From Domibacillus epiphyticus (GTDB taxonomy: Bacteria > Bacillota > Bacilli > Bacillales > Domibacillaceae), in contig NZ_MSFI01000021.1 of assembly GCF_001975785.1 (NCBI RefSeq), positions 1 through 64,000 on the forward strand: a DNA stretch of 64,000 nt, in the 5' to 3' direction. The number at the start of each line of letters is the position of its first letter. The first letter of the stretch is position 1. The translations under genes and the position numbers were made by a program. A model generated the notes under the pieces. It ran no database searches. It was not told the origin of the DNA and saw only the letters and a program-made list of their open reading frames with translations. Below, piece by piece: positions 52,476 through 61,639 of this stretch.

Positions 52476-53459
52476 TTACAATGTCAAATTAATTAATAAT
52501 CCACAATGAGTTAACCCTCCACCAAAGCCATATAAAAGAATATTGTCACCTGGCTTTATCTTTCCCTCTCTAATTCCTTTATGTAATGCTAAAGGGATAG
52601 AAGCTGAGGATGTATTCCCGTATTCTTCTAAACTAGTCAATGTACGATCAATTGGAAATAAACTTTTTTCGCATATTGATTCGATCATGCGTAAATTCGC
52701 ACTGTGAGGGACGAACCAATCAGCTTGATTTACATCTAATTCGGCATGTTGCATAACTTTTTTCATTCCATCAGGTATTGTTGTTACAGCCCACTTATAA
52801 ACTTGCCGGCCATTTTGAACAATGTAGCCGTTATCAATTAATTCTTTTCCATGCATACGATTGGAAAGGTTCGTGCTATAAAGATTTATCCCTGCCTCGC
52901 CTTGAGAACCTAAATAGGAAGAAATAAAGCTCGGTTTTTCTTCGTCATATTCCACCAGTGCTGCACCTGCACCATCTCCAAATAATATACATGTAGTCCG
53001 GTCACTGTAATCCGTGATCTTTGACATTGTTTCAGCACCGATAACGAGAATCTTTTTATGTAAACCAGAAGTGACCAACCCATTTGCAATGTGTAATCCA
53101 TAGGTGAAACCAGCACAAGCAGCATTTACGTCTATTGCTCCTGAGTGCTCAATTTCTAATTTTGCCTGAACGTTAGCGGCAACACTGGGCATATGAAAGT
53201 CAGGTGTTATCGTACAAACAATGATCATATCAACATCAGCTATCGACTTGTTGAATGATTCAGTCAAATTTTCAACGGCCTTTACACATAAATCACTTGT
53301 AAATTCTTCATCAGCTGCAATTCGTCGTTCTTTAATACCTGTACGCTGGGTAATCCATTCATCAGTAGTTTCGATCATCTTTTCTAAATCGTCATTTGTC
53401 AATGCGCGTTCAGGGACATAAGAACCGATTGCGGTAATACGTGCTTTAGATTTACTCAC
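52476..53459 (-). CDS. 3-oxoacyl-ACP synthase III (FabH-like)
   Basis: About 327 residues from a GTG at 53459 (MSKSKARITAIGSYVPERAL). Condensing enzyme that starts fatty-acid chains from acyl-CoA and malonyl-ACP. The catalytic cysteine is in NAACAGFTYGL, the histidine in WFVPHSANLRMIE and asparagine in GNTSSASIPLAL, so it should be active. Because other fab genes are absent it may be the second FabH (YhfB type) and may partner the acyl-CoA ligase encoded divergently 500 bases away. Confidence 0.88.
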   Translation of the reverse strand: MSKSKARITAIGSYVPERALTNDDLEKMIETTDEWITQRTGIKERRIAADEEFTSDLCVKAVENLTESFNKSIADVDMIIVCTITPDFHMPSVAANVQAKLEIEHSGAIDVNAACAGFTYGLHIANGLVTSGLHKKILVIGAETMSKITDYSDRTTCILFGDGAGAALVEYDEEKPSFISSYLGSQGEAGINLYSTNLSNRMHGKELIDNGYIVQNGRQVYKWAVTTIPDGMKKVMQHAELDVNQADWFVPHSANLRMIESICEKSLFPIDRTLTSLEEYGNTSSASIPLALHKGIREGKIKPGDNILLYGFGGGLTHCGLLINLTL

Positions 53460-53639
53460 TACCCACACCTCATATCAAGTATTTTTATACCTTATATTAT
53501 TACTTGGTTCTAATCTTACACTTTTTAACATTGCAATGCAATGAATGCCTATTTTTGTTTGCTAAAAGGGAAAAATGAATGCGGTACATGTAGAAGGGAG
53601 AGGAATGAATATTTTTAATTATGGATAAACAGAAATACA

Positions 53640-53687
53640 AATCTACATATTTACTTATATACATATATACAAATAAATATGTAGATT
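53640..53687. repeat. Long AT-rich palindrome 11
   Basis: Perfect 14-base arms AATCTACATATTTA and TAAATATGTAGATT around 20 bases, lying between the fabH-like and acyl-CoA ligase genes, the rightmost member of the array. A further GTAGATATGTATATGAATGTG run follows to 53717. Confidence 0.85.
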
Positions 53688-53993
53688 GGTATATATGTAG
53701 ATATGTATATGAATGTGTATAATTATTTAAAGGAAGGTAATTATCGCAAACAAAGGAGTTTCTGAATACTGGTAGATCGTAATATATACATGATTTGGAG
53801 ATACTAATCTGCCGGAAGACAAGTGGTTTTTAAGTTAATACGTCTGTATATAATTATGTTATGATTGAATCAAGGGATTATTTGGTATTGTGTTTGTTTC
53901 CTGGGGGCAGAGAGGAAAAACGGTGAAGGCCAAAAATTTGGTGGTTATTTTCTTATGAGTGAAAAAATTCGAGATTTCAAAGGGGATGAAAAC

Positions 53994-55586
53994 ATGAATT
54001 TACCACTTGTTTTGACACAGTTTCTTGATAGGGCTGTGACTTATTACGGAGAGAAAACAGCTGTGATTACAAGAACGGCATCAATCACTTACCGTGATCT
54101 TAATGGACGTGTTCAGCGATTATCACATGGTTTAAAATCGGAAGGGATACAAAAAGGGGATAAAGTTGCGTATCTTGCACCAAATTCACTTGAAATGCTA
54201 GAAGGTTTCTACGGTGTGTTTCAGATAGGAGCTGTGATGGTTCCTCTTAATACTCGATTAAAGCCGGAAGATTATTTGTTTATTTTAAATCATAGTGAAG
54301 CGAAACTTCTTTTCGTAGACGACGAACTTTATTCACTTATTAAGCCAATTAAAGACAAACTTAAAACAGTAAGTAAATTGATTGTTCATTCAAAATCAAA
54401 AGAATGCCCTGAAATCAGTTATGAGGATTGGCTTATGCGTTTTCCTGAAACCGCTTTCTGCAGGGAGGCTGTGAATGAGGATGATCTTGCCAGCCTTCTA
54501 TACACGAGCGGAACAACAGGAAATCCGAAAGGTGTCATGCTGACGCATAGAAATAACTATTTGCATGCGATGTCATCCATGCATGCATTGCGGGTTTCAG
54601 ATAGGGATGTATATTTACACGTGCTGCCTATGTTTCACGTGAATGGATGGGGTTCTCCATTTTATTACACAGCTAGCGGCGCCACACACATATGTTATAA
54701 AAAAACGGACCCGAAATCGATATTTGATGCGTGTTCGGCACATGGTGTAACGGTAATGCATATGGCGCCAACAGTTTTAAATAGTTTACTTCAATACAAT
54801 GAAGAGAATAAACCGGAAGTTCCGAAGAATGTGCGTGTGATGATCGCTGGCTCAGCTCCTCCACCATCTTTTGTCGAACGAGTAGAGCAGGAGCTTGGCT
54901 GGGAGTTCATTCAAGTTTATGGAATGACAGAATCATCACCATTTAGTACGTATTCGGTTATTCGTCCACAGTTGGATCATCTTTCAGTGAAGGAGCAGTA
55001 TAATTTAAAAGCAAAAGCCGGATTTGGCATGATTGGCTGCGAAGTAAGGGTTGTGAACGAATTAGGGGATGAAGTACCTCATGACGGTATATCGATAGGA
55101 GAGGTGACAGTAAGAAGCCATGGTGTAATGAAAGGCTATTGGAAAAATGAACAGGCTACTATGGAAGCAATTCGGAACGGTTGGCTTTATACAGGGGATA
55201 TGGGAACCGTAGATGAATATGGATATATCGATATCGTTGACCGGAAAAAAGATATTATTATCAGCGGTGGTGAAAATATCTCTTCCATTGAAGTAGAAGG
55301 GGTTCTATATGAGCATAAGGATATTGTCGAGGCTGCAGTTATTGCTGTACCACATGAGAAATGGGGAGAAACTCCACATGCATTTGTAGTAAAACGGCCA
55401 TCCTCCGTTATCACAGAACAAGAAATCATTGATTTTTCAAGAAGTCACCTTGCACATTTCAAAGCAATAACGGGTGTTACATTCGTGGAAGAACTTCCTA
55501 AAACGGCTTCTGGTAAAATTCAAAAAGTGCATTTGCGTAATGAATATTGGGAAACTGCCGGAAAATCTGAACGCTTTGTAAATTAA
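53994..55586 (+). CDS. Acyl-CoA synthetase (AMP-forming), long-chain type
   Basis: About 530 residues from the ATG at 53994 after AAAGGGG (MNLPLVLTQFLDRAVTYYGE). Activates a fatty or aromatic carboxylic acid to acyl-CoA through an acyl-AMP. AMP-binding motif YTSGTTGNPKGVMLTH (about 180-195), then GWLYTGDMGTVDEYGYIDI and the C-terminal lysine region PKTASGKIQK. YhfT-like. Substrate not predictable; the FabH-like neighbour could use its product. Confidence 0.88.
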   Translation: MNLPLVLTQFLDRAVTYYGEKTAVITRTASITYRDLNGRVQRLSHGLKSEGIQKGDKVAYLAPNSLEMLEGFYGVFQIGAVMVPLNTRLKPEDYLFILNHSEAKLLFVDDELYSLIKPIKDKLKTVSKLIVHSKSKECPEISYEDWLMRFPETAFCREAVNEDDLASLLYTSGTTGNPKGVMLTHRNNYLHAMSSMHALRVSDRDVYLHVLPMFHVNGWGSPFYYTASGATHICYKKTDPKSIFDACSAHGVTVMHMAPTVLNSLLQYNEENKPEVPKNVRVMIAGSAPPPSFVERVEQELGWEFIQVYGMTESSPFSTYSVIRPQLDHLSVKEQYNLKAKAGFGMIGCEVRVVNELGDEVPHDGISIGEVTVRSHGVMKGYWKNEQATMEAIRNGWLYTGDMGTVDEYGYIDIVDRKKDIIISGGENISSIEVEGVLYEHKDIVEAAVIAVPHEKWGETPHAFVVKRPSSVITEQEIIDFSRSHLAHFKAITGVTFVEELPKTASGKIQKVHLRNEYWETAGKSERFVN

Positions 55587-55597
55587 TCTTATCAGCC

Positions 55598-55616
55598 AGG
55601 GCTGCTTAGGCAGCCT
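55598..55616 (+). terminator. Weak hairpin after the acyl-CoA ligase gene
   Basis: AGGGCTGC and GCAGCCT pair around four bases. A clear T-run is lacking. The remaining gap to 55845 shows no gene. Confidence 0.4.
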
Positions 55617-55844
55617 GTTATGATCTAATGTGTTAATTTAAGAAAACTACAAAACTTTTACATATTTTTATTCATTAATTTGCACTTAAGTTTATAACCA
55701 CATCGAATAGATTATTTTGTTAAGATCTTAAAATTAAGAATTTCTAATCATAGTCCAGAACTGATATGAATATTAAAGTGCATTTTGGAATAGAATGAAG
55801 AATCAATAGAAAAGTGGAACGTCTAATACCCTTTTTCCATATTC

Positions 55845-55874
55845 GTATAAAATTATTGGTGTGTGGCTATCCTA
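55845..55874 (+). promoter_or_regulatory. Candidate sigma-F promoter of rsfA
   Basis: GTATA, 15 bases, then GGCTATCCTA, against the sigma-F pattern GYWTA-N15-GGNRANANTW: two mismatches. rsfA is transcribed in the forespore in Bacillus, which fits. The site lies 40 bases before the start codon. Confidence 0.4.
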
Positions 55875-55913
55875 CCATTAGGATAAACACTCTTAAACAA
55901 GGAGAGATAGCAA

Positions 55914-56537
55914 ATGAAAGTACGTCAAGATGCTTGGTCAATTGAAAATGATGCACTGCTGGCGGAAACCGTACTTCGGCACGTACGTGAAGGCAGTACC
56001 CAATTGAAAGCGTTTGAGGAAGTGGGTGATTTACTTAATCGGACATCTGCAGCCTGTGGTTTTCGATGGAACGCCGTAGTCCGGCAGCAATATGATAAGG
56101 CACTAGATCTGGCAAAAAAACAACGAAAACAACGCAATCGCCTGCTTGAAATGGAGAGAAAAAAGAAAGGGGAAGACGTTTACCAAACACCAGTACTTTC
56201 CGAGGCAGAGTCTGAAGTAGATCTTCCTATTTTGGCTCAGCCAATTACAATGGACACAGTGATTTCTTTTTTACGGAGCATTGATGGATCCGATGATTTG
56301 AAGATAGAAAATGAGAGACTGCGCAGAGAGTTGGAAGCAGTAACCAGCGAAAAAATTATGTTGGAAAAGAAGCTTGAAAATCTTGAGCAATCGTCTCTGA
56401 CTATGCAGGAAGATTATGAAACCATGATGAAAATAATGAACCGCGCACGGAGGCTTGTTTTATTTGATGATGAAGAAACATCCAGTACCACCTTTAAAAT
56501 GGAGAGTAATGGAAATCTGGAAAAGATAGCGGAATAA
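55914..56537 (+). CDS. rsfA: RsfA-family prespore transcription factor
   Basis: A 207-residue protein with a Myb/SANT-like N-terminal domain ([35 protein letters not shown]). It is the signature of RsfA, which modulates sigma-F gene expression in the forespore. A C-terminal coiled coil ([20 protein letters not shown]) serves dimerisation. The ATG follows AAGGAGAG. Points to an endospore former. Several paralogues of this family occur in Bacillaceae, so the symbol denotes the family. Confidence 0.85.
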   Translation: MKVRQDAWSIENDALLAETVLRHVREGSTQLKAFEEVGDLLNRTSAACGFRWNAVVRQQYDKALDLAKKQRKQRNRLLEMERKKKGEDVYQTPVLSEAESEVDLPILAQPITMDTVISFLRSIDGSDDLKIENERLRRELEAVTSEKIMLEKKLENLEQSSLTMQEDYETMMKIMNRARRLVLFDDEETSSTTFKMESNGNLEKIAE

Positions 56538-56549
56538 AAGCATTTAGAA

Positions 56550-56591
56550 GCAAATAAAGCGAAACTTTATAAGGAGTTTCGCTTTATTTGC
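56550..56591. terminator. Strong bidirectional terminator between rsfA and the carbonic anhydrase gene
   Basis: GCAAATAAAGCGAAAC and its complement GTTTCGCTTTATTTGC form a perfect 16-base stem around ten bases. Confidence 0.8.
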
Positions 56592-56603
56592 TATTCTACA
56601 TGA

Positions 56604-57416
56604 TTAGTTTTTCATTACTTCGCGTTTTTCTAAAGGCTGTACAGGACGATGGTTATCCGGGAATATTTGACGGAATGAATCGATTTGCTCTTTAGACATT
56701 TCAATTGGCTGCTCTAAAACAATCCATTTAACACCTTCTGTACATGGGGGAGTTGTTAAAGAACCGTTATAACGAAATGACTGTTGATCTTTTGGAAGCA
56801 TACTCATCAAATCAATCGGCTCTGTTAATTTTATTCCTTCAGCTGTTTCTTCTTTTGGAAGTACTCCCCAGGCCTTTTCAAGTTCAGGATTTGAAGCGCC
56901 TTCCTTAATCATTAGACCTAAAACGGCTAATTGACCATCCGCATCCTGATGAACGAGATGTATTTCCATATCAAAACTTTGACCATTAAACTGGTGCTCG
57001 CTTGGAGTATGAAAGTGAAACTGGATGAGTTTGTACTCTTTCCCATCCACAACAATGGAATTATCGGTTTTTTCAGCATTTCCTTGAACCGTATGACCGT
57101 TATTGATGAGAGAAAAATCACTTGGTATGTAGTTTAATTCTAGATTTTCAAGTTTTTCATTTGCTGGTACTTGCGCTATTTCAATATTGATAGGGGATTG
57201 CTCTTTGCCGTTCAAACATGCAGCGTTTGCAGGATCTAGGTCGCCCCAATGCTCTGGTCCGGTTTCTCCTTTATAAGACCATTCAGCGCTATGGGCCTCG
57301 TGCTCCACGTTCGCTTTCTCTTTTTCACTTGATTCCTGTTCTGGAGAAGAACAGGCAATTAACGTGAGAGATAGGGATGATAAAGCAAATGAAACTAGTA
57401 ATCTCTTCTTTTCCAT
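56604..57416 (-). CDS. Alpha-class carbonic anhydrase, lipoprotein
   Basis: A 270-residue surface protein with a lipoprotein signal (SLTLIACSSPEQ; cysteine at about residue 22). The enzyme domain has EQSPINIE and the zinc histidines in FHFHTPSEH and EIHLVHQD. Converts CO2 and bicarbonate outside the membrane. ATG after AAAGGAGGG. It lies next to, and in the same direction as, cyanase, whose co-substrate is bicarbonate; cytoplasmic CynT is beta class, so this would be an extracellular analogue. A functional link is plausible but unproved. Confidence 0.9.
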   Translation of the reverse strand: MEKKRLLVSFALSSLSLTLIACSSPEQESSEKEKANVEHEAHSAEWSYKGETGPEHWGDLDPANAACLNGKEQSPINIEIAQVPANEKLENLELNYIPSDFSLINNGHTVQGNAEKTDNSIVVDGKEYKLIQFHFHTPSEHQFNGQSFDMEIHLVHQDADGQLAVLGLMIKEGASNPELEKAWGVLPKEETAEGIKLTEPIDLMSMLPKDQQSFRYNGSLTTPPCTEGVKWIVLEQPIEMSKEQIDSFRQIFPDNHRPVQPLEKREVMKN

Positions 57417-57592
57417 AGTTACCCTCCTTTGGATATCAAAGTACTATACCCATTTTAGATTAAATTTATTCATTTATTTTGTTATAAAATTAAAAAATTT
57501 TATTTTTCAATCAACTTTTACTCACGTATAACCACAAAAAGCACCCACGAAAGATGGATGCTGGTACTTAAAGTGTAATGGTGCCCTGTATT

Positions 57593-58036
57593 TCACCATT
57601 TTTTATAAGGCAAAAATTTTCCGTTTAATGTGACCAAAACCCGGTCTCCTTTTGGATCTTCTACTTTTTGAATATCCATCTCATAATCAATGGCAGACAT
57701 AATGCCATCTCCGAATTTTTCATGAATTAAGTCTTTAATCGCTGGTCCGTAAACCAAAAGAATTTCATAAAAGCGATAAAGTAGTGGATCAGTAGGGGGC
57801 ATTTGAACAGTAGTCCCGCGATATGGAACAATCGTTAAGGATTCAACTGTATCTTTAGACAAATCTAATAATGTTCCTGCTTTCTCTGATTCGTCAACTG
57901 ATAGGGTTGCTTGTCCCAATAAGGCAGTAGCTGTCCATGATTCTGAACGTTCAATAGATTGCGCAATATCACTCCATTTTAACTGCAGCTTTCTTTTCGC
58001 ATTTAAAATTTCTATTGTAGCTTGAGATCTTTCCAT
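57593..58036 (-). CDS. cynS: Cyanate hydratase (cyanase)
   Basis: A 147-residue cyanase that turns cyanate and bicarbonate into ammonia and CO2. Catalytic arginine and glutamate in YRFYEILLVYG (about 87-97) and serine in GDGIMSAIDYEM are intact. The N-terminal helix-turn-helix-like domain is normal. ATG after AAGGAGAG. A carbonic anhydrase gene follows on the same strand after 176 bases, reminiscent of the cynTS pairing in Proteobacteria. No cyanate transporter or cynR is visible. Confidence 0.93.
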   Translation of the reverse strand: MERSQATIEILNAKRKLQLKWSDIAQSIERSESWTATALLGQATLSVDESEKAGTLLDLSKDTVESLTIVPYRGTTVQMPPTDPLLYRFYEILLVYGPAIKDLIHEKFGDGIMSAIDYEMDIQKVEDPKGDRVLVTLNGKFLPYKKW

Positions 58037-58269
58037 TGGCTTCTCTCCTTATTCATAGAATAATCCTTACATCCTTTTGACTCCTATTTATCATAATCTT
58101 TTTTTAAATAACTATATGAAAGATTGTGAGATTTTCTCACACGAAAATTTTTTAAGAATTTAATAAGAAATCTCGTTATTGAATCAGTTGTTCCAATAGA
58201 GGGCGGCATTGTTGTAAAATATGGTAAGTGTTTTGTTGCCATCAAATTTAATAAAGGCAGGGATGTATA

Positions 58270-58920
58270 TTGAGAAACAGCAACATCGATCTGATAAATT
58301 TCGCGATAGGTTTACCCCGAAAAATGAAGTATGGAAAAGAGAAAGAAGTGGATACGGCGATATGTAAAGAGACAGTTGAAGAGACTTTTCTAAAAAAAGT
58401 TGGATTTTGTGGAGACGGAGTGGCTGACTTACGACATCATGGTGGTCTAGACCGTGCTGTCTGTGTATATCCGTATGAACATTATTTACTTTGGGAACAA
58501 GAGTTTAAAATCTCACTGCCTCCTGCCGCGTTTGGCGAGAATCTAACGGTTACAAACATGTTAGAACGTGATGTTTGCATCGGAGATATTTATCGCTTGG
58601 GAGAAGCTGTTATTCAAGTTACACAAGGCAGAATTCCTTGCAGTACGATAACAAAGAGAACTGGCATACCTAAGCTTCTAAAAAGGATGGTGGAGACAGG
58701 TTATACAGGCTTTTTGTGTCGAGTTTTAGGAGAAGGTACGGTGAAAAAAGACTCGAACATAGTGTTAGTAGAACCGCATCCCAAAAAAGTCTCTATTTTT
58801 TCGGCTAATCAAATTTATTTTCAAAAGTCAGGGGATGATGATGGGTTGAAAAATGTGTTGGAAGTCAAGGAATTGGCAGGCGAATGGCGTGATCAGTTAA
58901 CAAAACGGCTAGGTAAATGA
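58270..58920 (+). CDS. MOSC domain protein, YiiM-like
   Basis: A 216-residue MOSC protein (molybdenum cofactor sulfurase C-terminal fold). GDGVADLRHHGGLDRAVCVY and PAAFGENLTV, and the conserved cysteine in QGRIPCSTI, support it. TTG at 58270 is the likely start; the ribosome site (AAAGGCAGGGATG) is loose. Such proteins help transfer sulfur or molybdenum cofactor or reduce N-hydroxylated compounds; role here unproved. Confidence 0.82.
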   Translation: MRNSNIDLINFAIGLPRKMKYGKEKEVDTAICKETVEETFLKKVGFCGDGVADLRHHGGLDRAVCVYPYEHYLLWEQEFKISLPPAAFGENLTVTNMLERDVCIGDIYRLGEAVIQVTQGRIPCSTITKRTGIPKLLKRMVETGYTGFLCRVLGEGTVKKDSNIVLVEPHPKKVSIFSANQIYFQKSGDDDGLKNVLEVKELAGEWRDQLTKRLGK

Positions 58921-58965
58921 ACTATTTTGTTTGTTGTTCATCCATGTAAAAAAGAAGAGAGAAAT

Positions 58966-59163
58966 GAGACTTTTACTGGACTGGGTTGCTTTTGGATATT
59001 CATTTTCATCATTGGTTTATGTCACCTGGGGAATCTTGGAAAAGTCATCATCATAATGGGTGCAGTATGAATGACGTCTATTGCTTTTTATTTTAGTGGT
59101 GCCGAAAATAGCTTTACATTCGTTATGTTTGTTCCTATTATCCTTTTTATAATGGATGATTAG
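58966..59163 (+). pseudogene. Small membrane-protein gene with an internal stop
   Basis: A frame reading TGLGCFWIFIFIIGLCHLGN, GKVIIIMGAV, stop (TGA), then AFYFSGAENSFTFVMFVPII and a stop at 59163. Two hydrophobic halves split by one stop suggest a recently inactivated small gene, or two tiny ORFs. Confidence 0.35.
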
Positions 59164-59200
59164 TAAAAAAACATATAAAATTTTTAAACATTGTACTGGG

Positions 59201-59230
59201 AAGTCCTCGGAATGTATAAACCGAGGACTT
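59201..59230. terminator. Perfect hairpin before the Gly/Tyr-rich gene end
   Basis: AAGTCCTCGG and CCGAGGACTT, ten bases each, around ten bases. It could end either the decayed upstream frame or the convergent Gly/Tyr-rich gene. Confidence 0.65.
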
Positions 59231-59247
59231 TGTTTAAATTTAATTAT

Positions 59248-59550
59248 TTATAACAGACTGCCTAATAGTCCACCTGTTAATCCTCCAAGAAATGGTCCTG
59301 TAAACCCTCCGTAGCCGCCATAAAAAGGACCGCCGTATCCACCGAAATAGGGGCCGTAGCCGCCATAAAAAGGACTACCGTACCCGCCGTAAGGTCTGTA
59401 ACCGCCATAATACGGTCTTCCATAATGACCATGAAAACCACCATAATACGGTCTTCGGTACCCACCGTGAAAACCTCCATAGTACGGTCTTCCGAAACCA
59501 CCTTGGACTGGTACTTCATCCATTTCATCATGTGCTGCTGAAATATCCAT
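59248..59550 (-). CDS. Gly/Tyr-rich repeat protein, coat-like
   Basis: 100 residues from the ATG at 59550 after AGAGGTG. After an acidic lead (MDISAAHDEMDEVPVQGG) it consists of PYYGG/PFYGGYG/GGFHG repeats and a hydrophobic C-terminus (GFTGPFLGGLTGGLLGSLL). The composition resembles spore coat or cell-surface proteins of Bacillus. No enzyme motif is present. Confidence 0.6.
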   Translation of the reverse strand: MDISAAHDEMDEVPVQGGFGRPYYGGFHGGYRRPYYGGFHGHYGRPYYGGYRPYGGYGSPFYGGYGPYFGGYGGPFYGGYGGFTGPFLGGLTGGLLGSLL

Positions 59551-59592
59551 GTTTTCACCTCTTTCTTGAAAAGAATATCTAGCCCTTTTCAT

Positions 59593-60357
59593 AATATGTT
59601 TCTTAGTTAGGTAAAGAGCTTATCCTTTTTTAATTAAGATGATACGCTCCATTTATAAATCCCATTAGGGGCCTTCGTACTCAGCATCCGCATTCCCCAA
59701 TATCCTTATCTGAAGGCAGTAAAGGAGGGGTAGTTCATGATTTTCCAGCGATACCATTAAGAGATAGCGGATGACAGTTTTATTGATCGTTCATAAAAAA
59801 GTCACTAAACTATAAATCTTCTATACCTGGTCTTTTCTTTACATTCGGGAATAACATGTCAATTATGGTGGGGGTTTGCATGTTCAAGATGGATATCTAG
59901 CTGCTTCAAAGTGTGTGCTGTTTTTATCTCCACCACCTTCCGCAATAACACCAGGAACATTGCTTTTCACAAAGACTTCAACAGAAATCGTTTTCAGCAG
60001 CAGCTTTTTCTCCATTAACGTGGATTTAAATATTTCTATACGAACATAGATGGCGAGTGATAACAGATTTAATCACGTGTTCACTATTGTTTTTTATACG
60101 GGGATTAAATTTAAGCGAAATGAAGGAAACGGCTAACGAGTACAGCGGATCGTACCCGGCCTTTGTTTTTGCCAGCCACTAGGATTTCGTTATGAAGCCT
60201 GTCTGACAATCCTTCGCTATTTATCTAATGAGTAACATAAACTGAACGCCGACGGATAATTTAGGAAAGCATCAATTCAAATAAACTGCGGTTTAAAAAT
60301 AATTAATGATCACTTTAGGTCTTAAACTAATCTAATAGCAGCAGTTTTGCTTCCATT
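59593..60357. other. Stretch without a recognised gene
   Basis: 760 bases with no supported reading frame. The minus strand around 59910-60050 reads like protein (YVRIEIFKSTLMEKKLLLKT, VEVFVKSNVPGVIAEGGGDK) without a start or ribosome site, perhaps an old gene remnant; family unknown. A ribosome-site-like GGAGGGG lies at 59724 before a seven-codon frame. Confidence 0.4.
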
Positions 60358-61269
60358 CTAAAACGGCTGCCACATAATTGTTTTGGCTTTATTAAATCGT
60401 TGTTCGACCTCTCTCCAGTTTACGATTTTCCACCAGTTATCTACATATTTAGCCCGATCATTTTTATATTGAAGGTAGTAGGCGTGTTCCCAAACATCTA
60501 GAACAAGCAATGGTATAACATCCCACTGTGTTAAATTCTGGTGCTTTTCAGCAGTTAAAATTTCTAAACGGTGAGAACGGGGGGCCCAAACGAGAATGGC
60601 CCAACCAACAGCCTCCACTTTTTTGGCTGCTTCGGAGAAATGCTTTTTAAATTTTTCAAAACTGCCAAAAGCCTCATTTATGGCTCTACTTAGTTGACCA
60701 GCTGGTTTACCACCGCCACGCGGGCTCATCACATTCCAGAAAATGGTGTGCAGGTAGTGTCCTGAACCGTGAAACGCCGCTTCTCTTTCCCAATGGGCAA
60801 TTAAGTGAAAATCCCCTTTATCTCGTGCTTTTTTCATTTCTGCTTCAGCTTTATTAAGGCCGTCGACATAGCTTTGATGATGTTTATCATGATGTAGTTT
60901 CATGATTTCCTCTGAGATGACAGGTTCTAGAGCATCATATGGATAAGGAAGAGGAGGTAATCGATGTCCTCCGATCGGAACGGTTTGAATTTTTTCATCT
61001 TCTTTTTGATCAGATATCCATTTTGGACGGTTTAAGAATCCATTGAGCTCGTCATATAAGGATGTTGATTTTCGATGCAATTCATCATAATCATGTGTGC
61101 TGTTTTCCATTTCCGCTTCTTTTTTTAATGCAAAAAAGTTGTCTTCCCAATGCTTTAATTTTTGTTCGTCAACATTTGTTAACTTCCCTCGAATAGATTT
61201 CCACGTTTTTTCGATGTCTTTACACCACTTCAGTAATGACTCTCGATAAGTATTTTTATGAAAATCCAC
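60358..61269 (-). CDS. Fe/Mn superoxide dismutase with N-terminal extension (SodF-like)
   Basis: A 303-residue enzyme starting at GTG with TAGGAGGCG upstream. Residues 1-95 are a helical extension; residues 96-303 are a superoxide dismutase with metal ligands in HHDKHHQSYVDGL, GHYLHTIFWNVM and DVWEHAYYLQY. SodF (YojM-like branch) of Bacillus has the same build. Length about 100 residues above usual SodA. Intracellular; detoxifies superoxide. Confidence 0.9.
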   Translation of the reverse strand: MDFHKNTYRESLLKWCKDIEKTWKSIRGKLTNVDEQKLKHWEDNFFALKKEAEMENSTHDYDELHRKSTSLYDELNGFLNRPKWISDQKEDEKIQTVPIGGHRLPPLPYPYDALEPVISEEIMKLHHDKHHQSYVDGLNKAEAEMKKARDKGDFHLIAHWEREAAFHGSGHYLHTIFWNVMSPRGGGKPAGQLSRAINEAFGSFEKFKKHFSEAAKKVEAVGWAILVWAPRSHRLEILTAEKHQNLTQWDVIPLLVLDVWEHAYYLQYKNDRAKYVDNWWKIVNWREVEQRFNKAKTIMWQPF

Positions 61270-61639
61270 TGATTTCGCCTCCTATGTGAACAGTACTAAT
61301 ATGATATGAGGCGTATACATTATTGTTCGACTAACGGGTTAGTTGAAGGGAAACTCTTTTAATTTGTCATTATCAAACATGGGTTGATCAACTTGTTGCT
61401 AGGAAGAAATATCTGAGTACCAGTCACATAGACGGAGAATACTAGTTAAGTAAGGAGAGGACTCACATCATTAATACAAATAGCTATTTATCGTTATTAA
61501 TGCTAGTTATCAGCCTCATCCTAGTGTTTTAATCCTTACAGTGCAGTTCAGTGAATATTCACAAAAGACTCATTCATACTTCACATATTCAAAATAAAAT
61601 GAAATGTGTAGATATTTCAAATAAGTTAGGAGAACTACC
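61270..61639. other. Intergenic stretch
   Basis: Region between divergent sodF-like and PAP2 genes. Promoters are expected for both, but none is strong enough to name. No gene is seen. Confidence 0.35.

Noticed and set aside
43653-53717. Palindrome array taken as a CRISPR array
   Set aside because: The elements are irregularly spaced, differ in sequence, are palindromes and lack regular spacers; no cas gene is present.
43653-53717. Palindromes taken as ordinary terminators
   Set aside because: Most lack T-runs, several sit far from gene ends, and the same words are shared across all of them.
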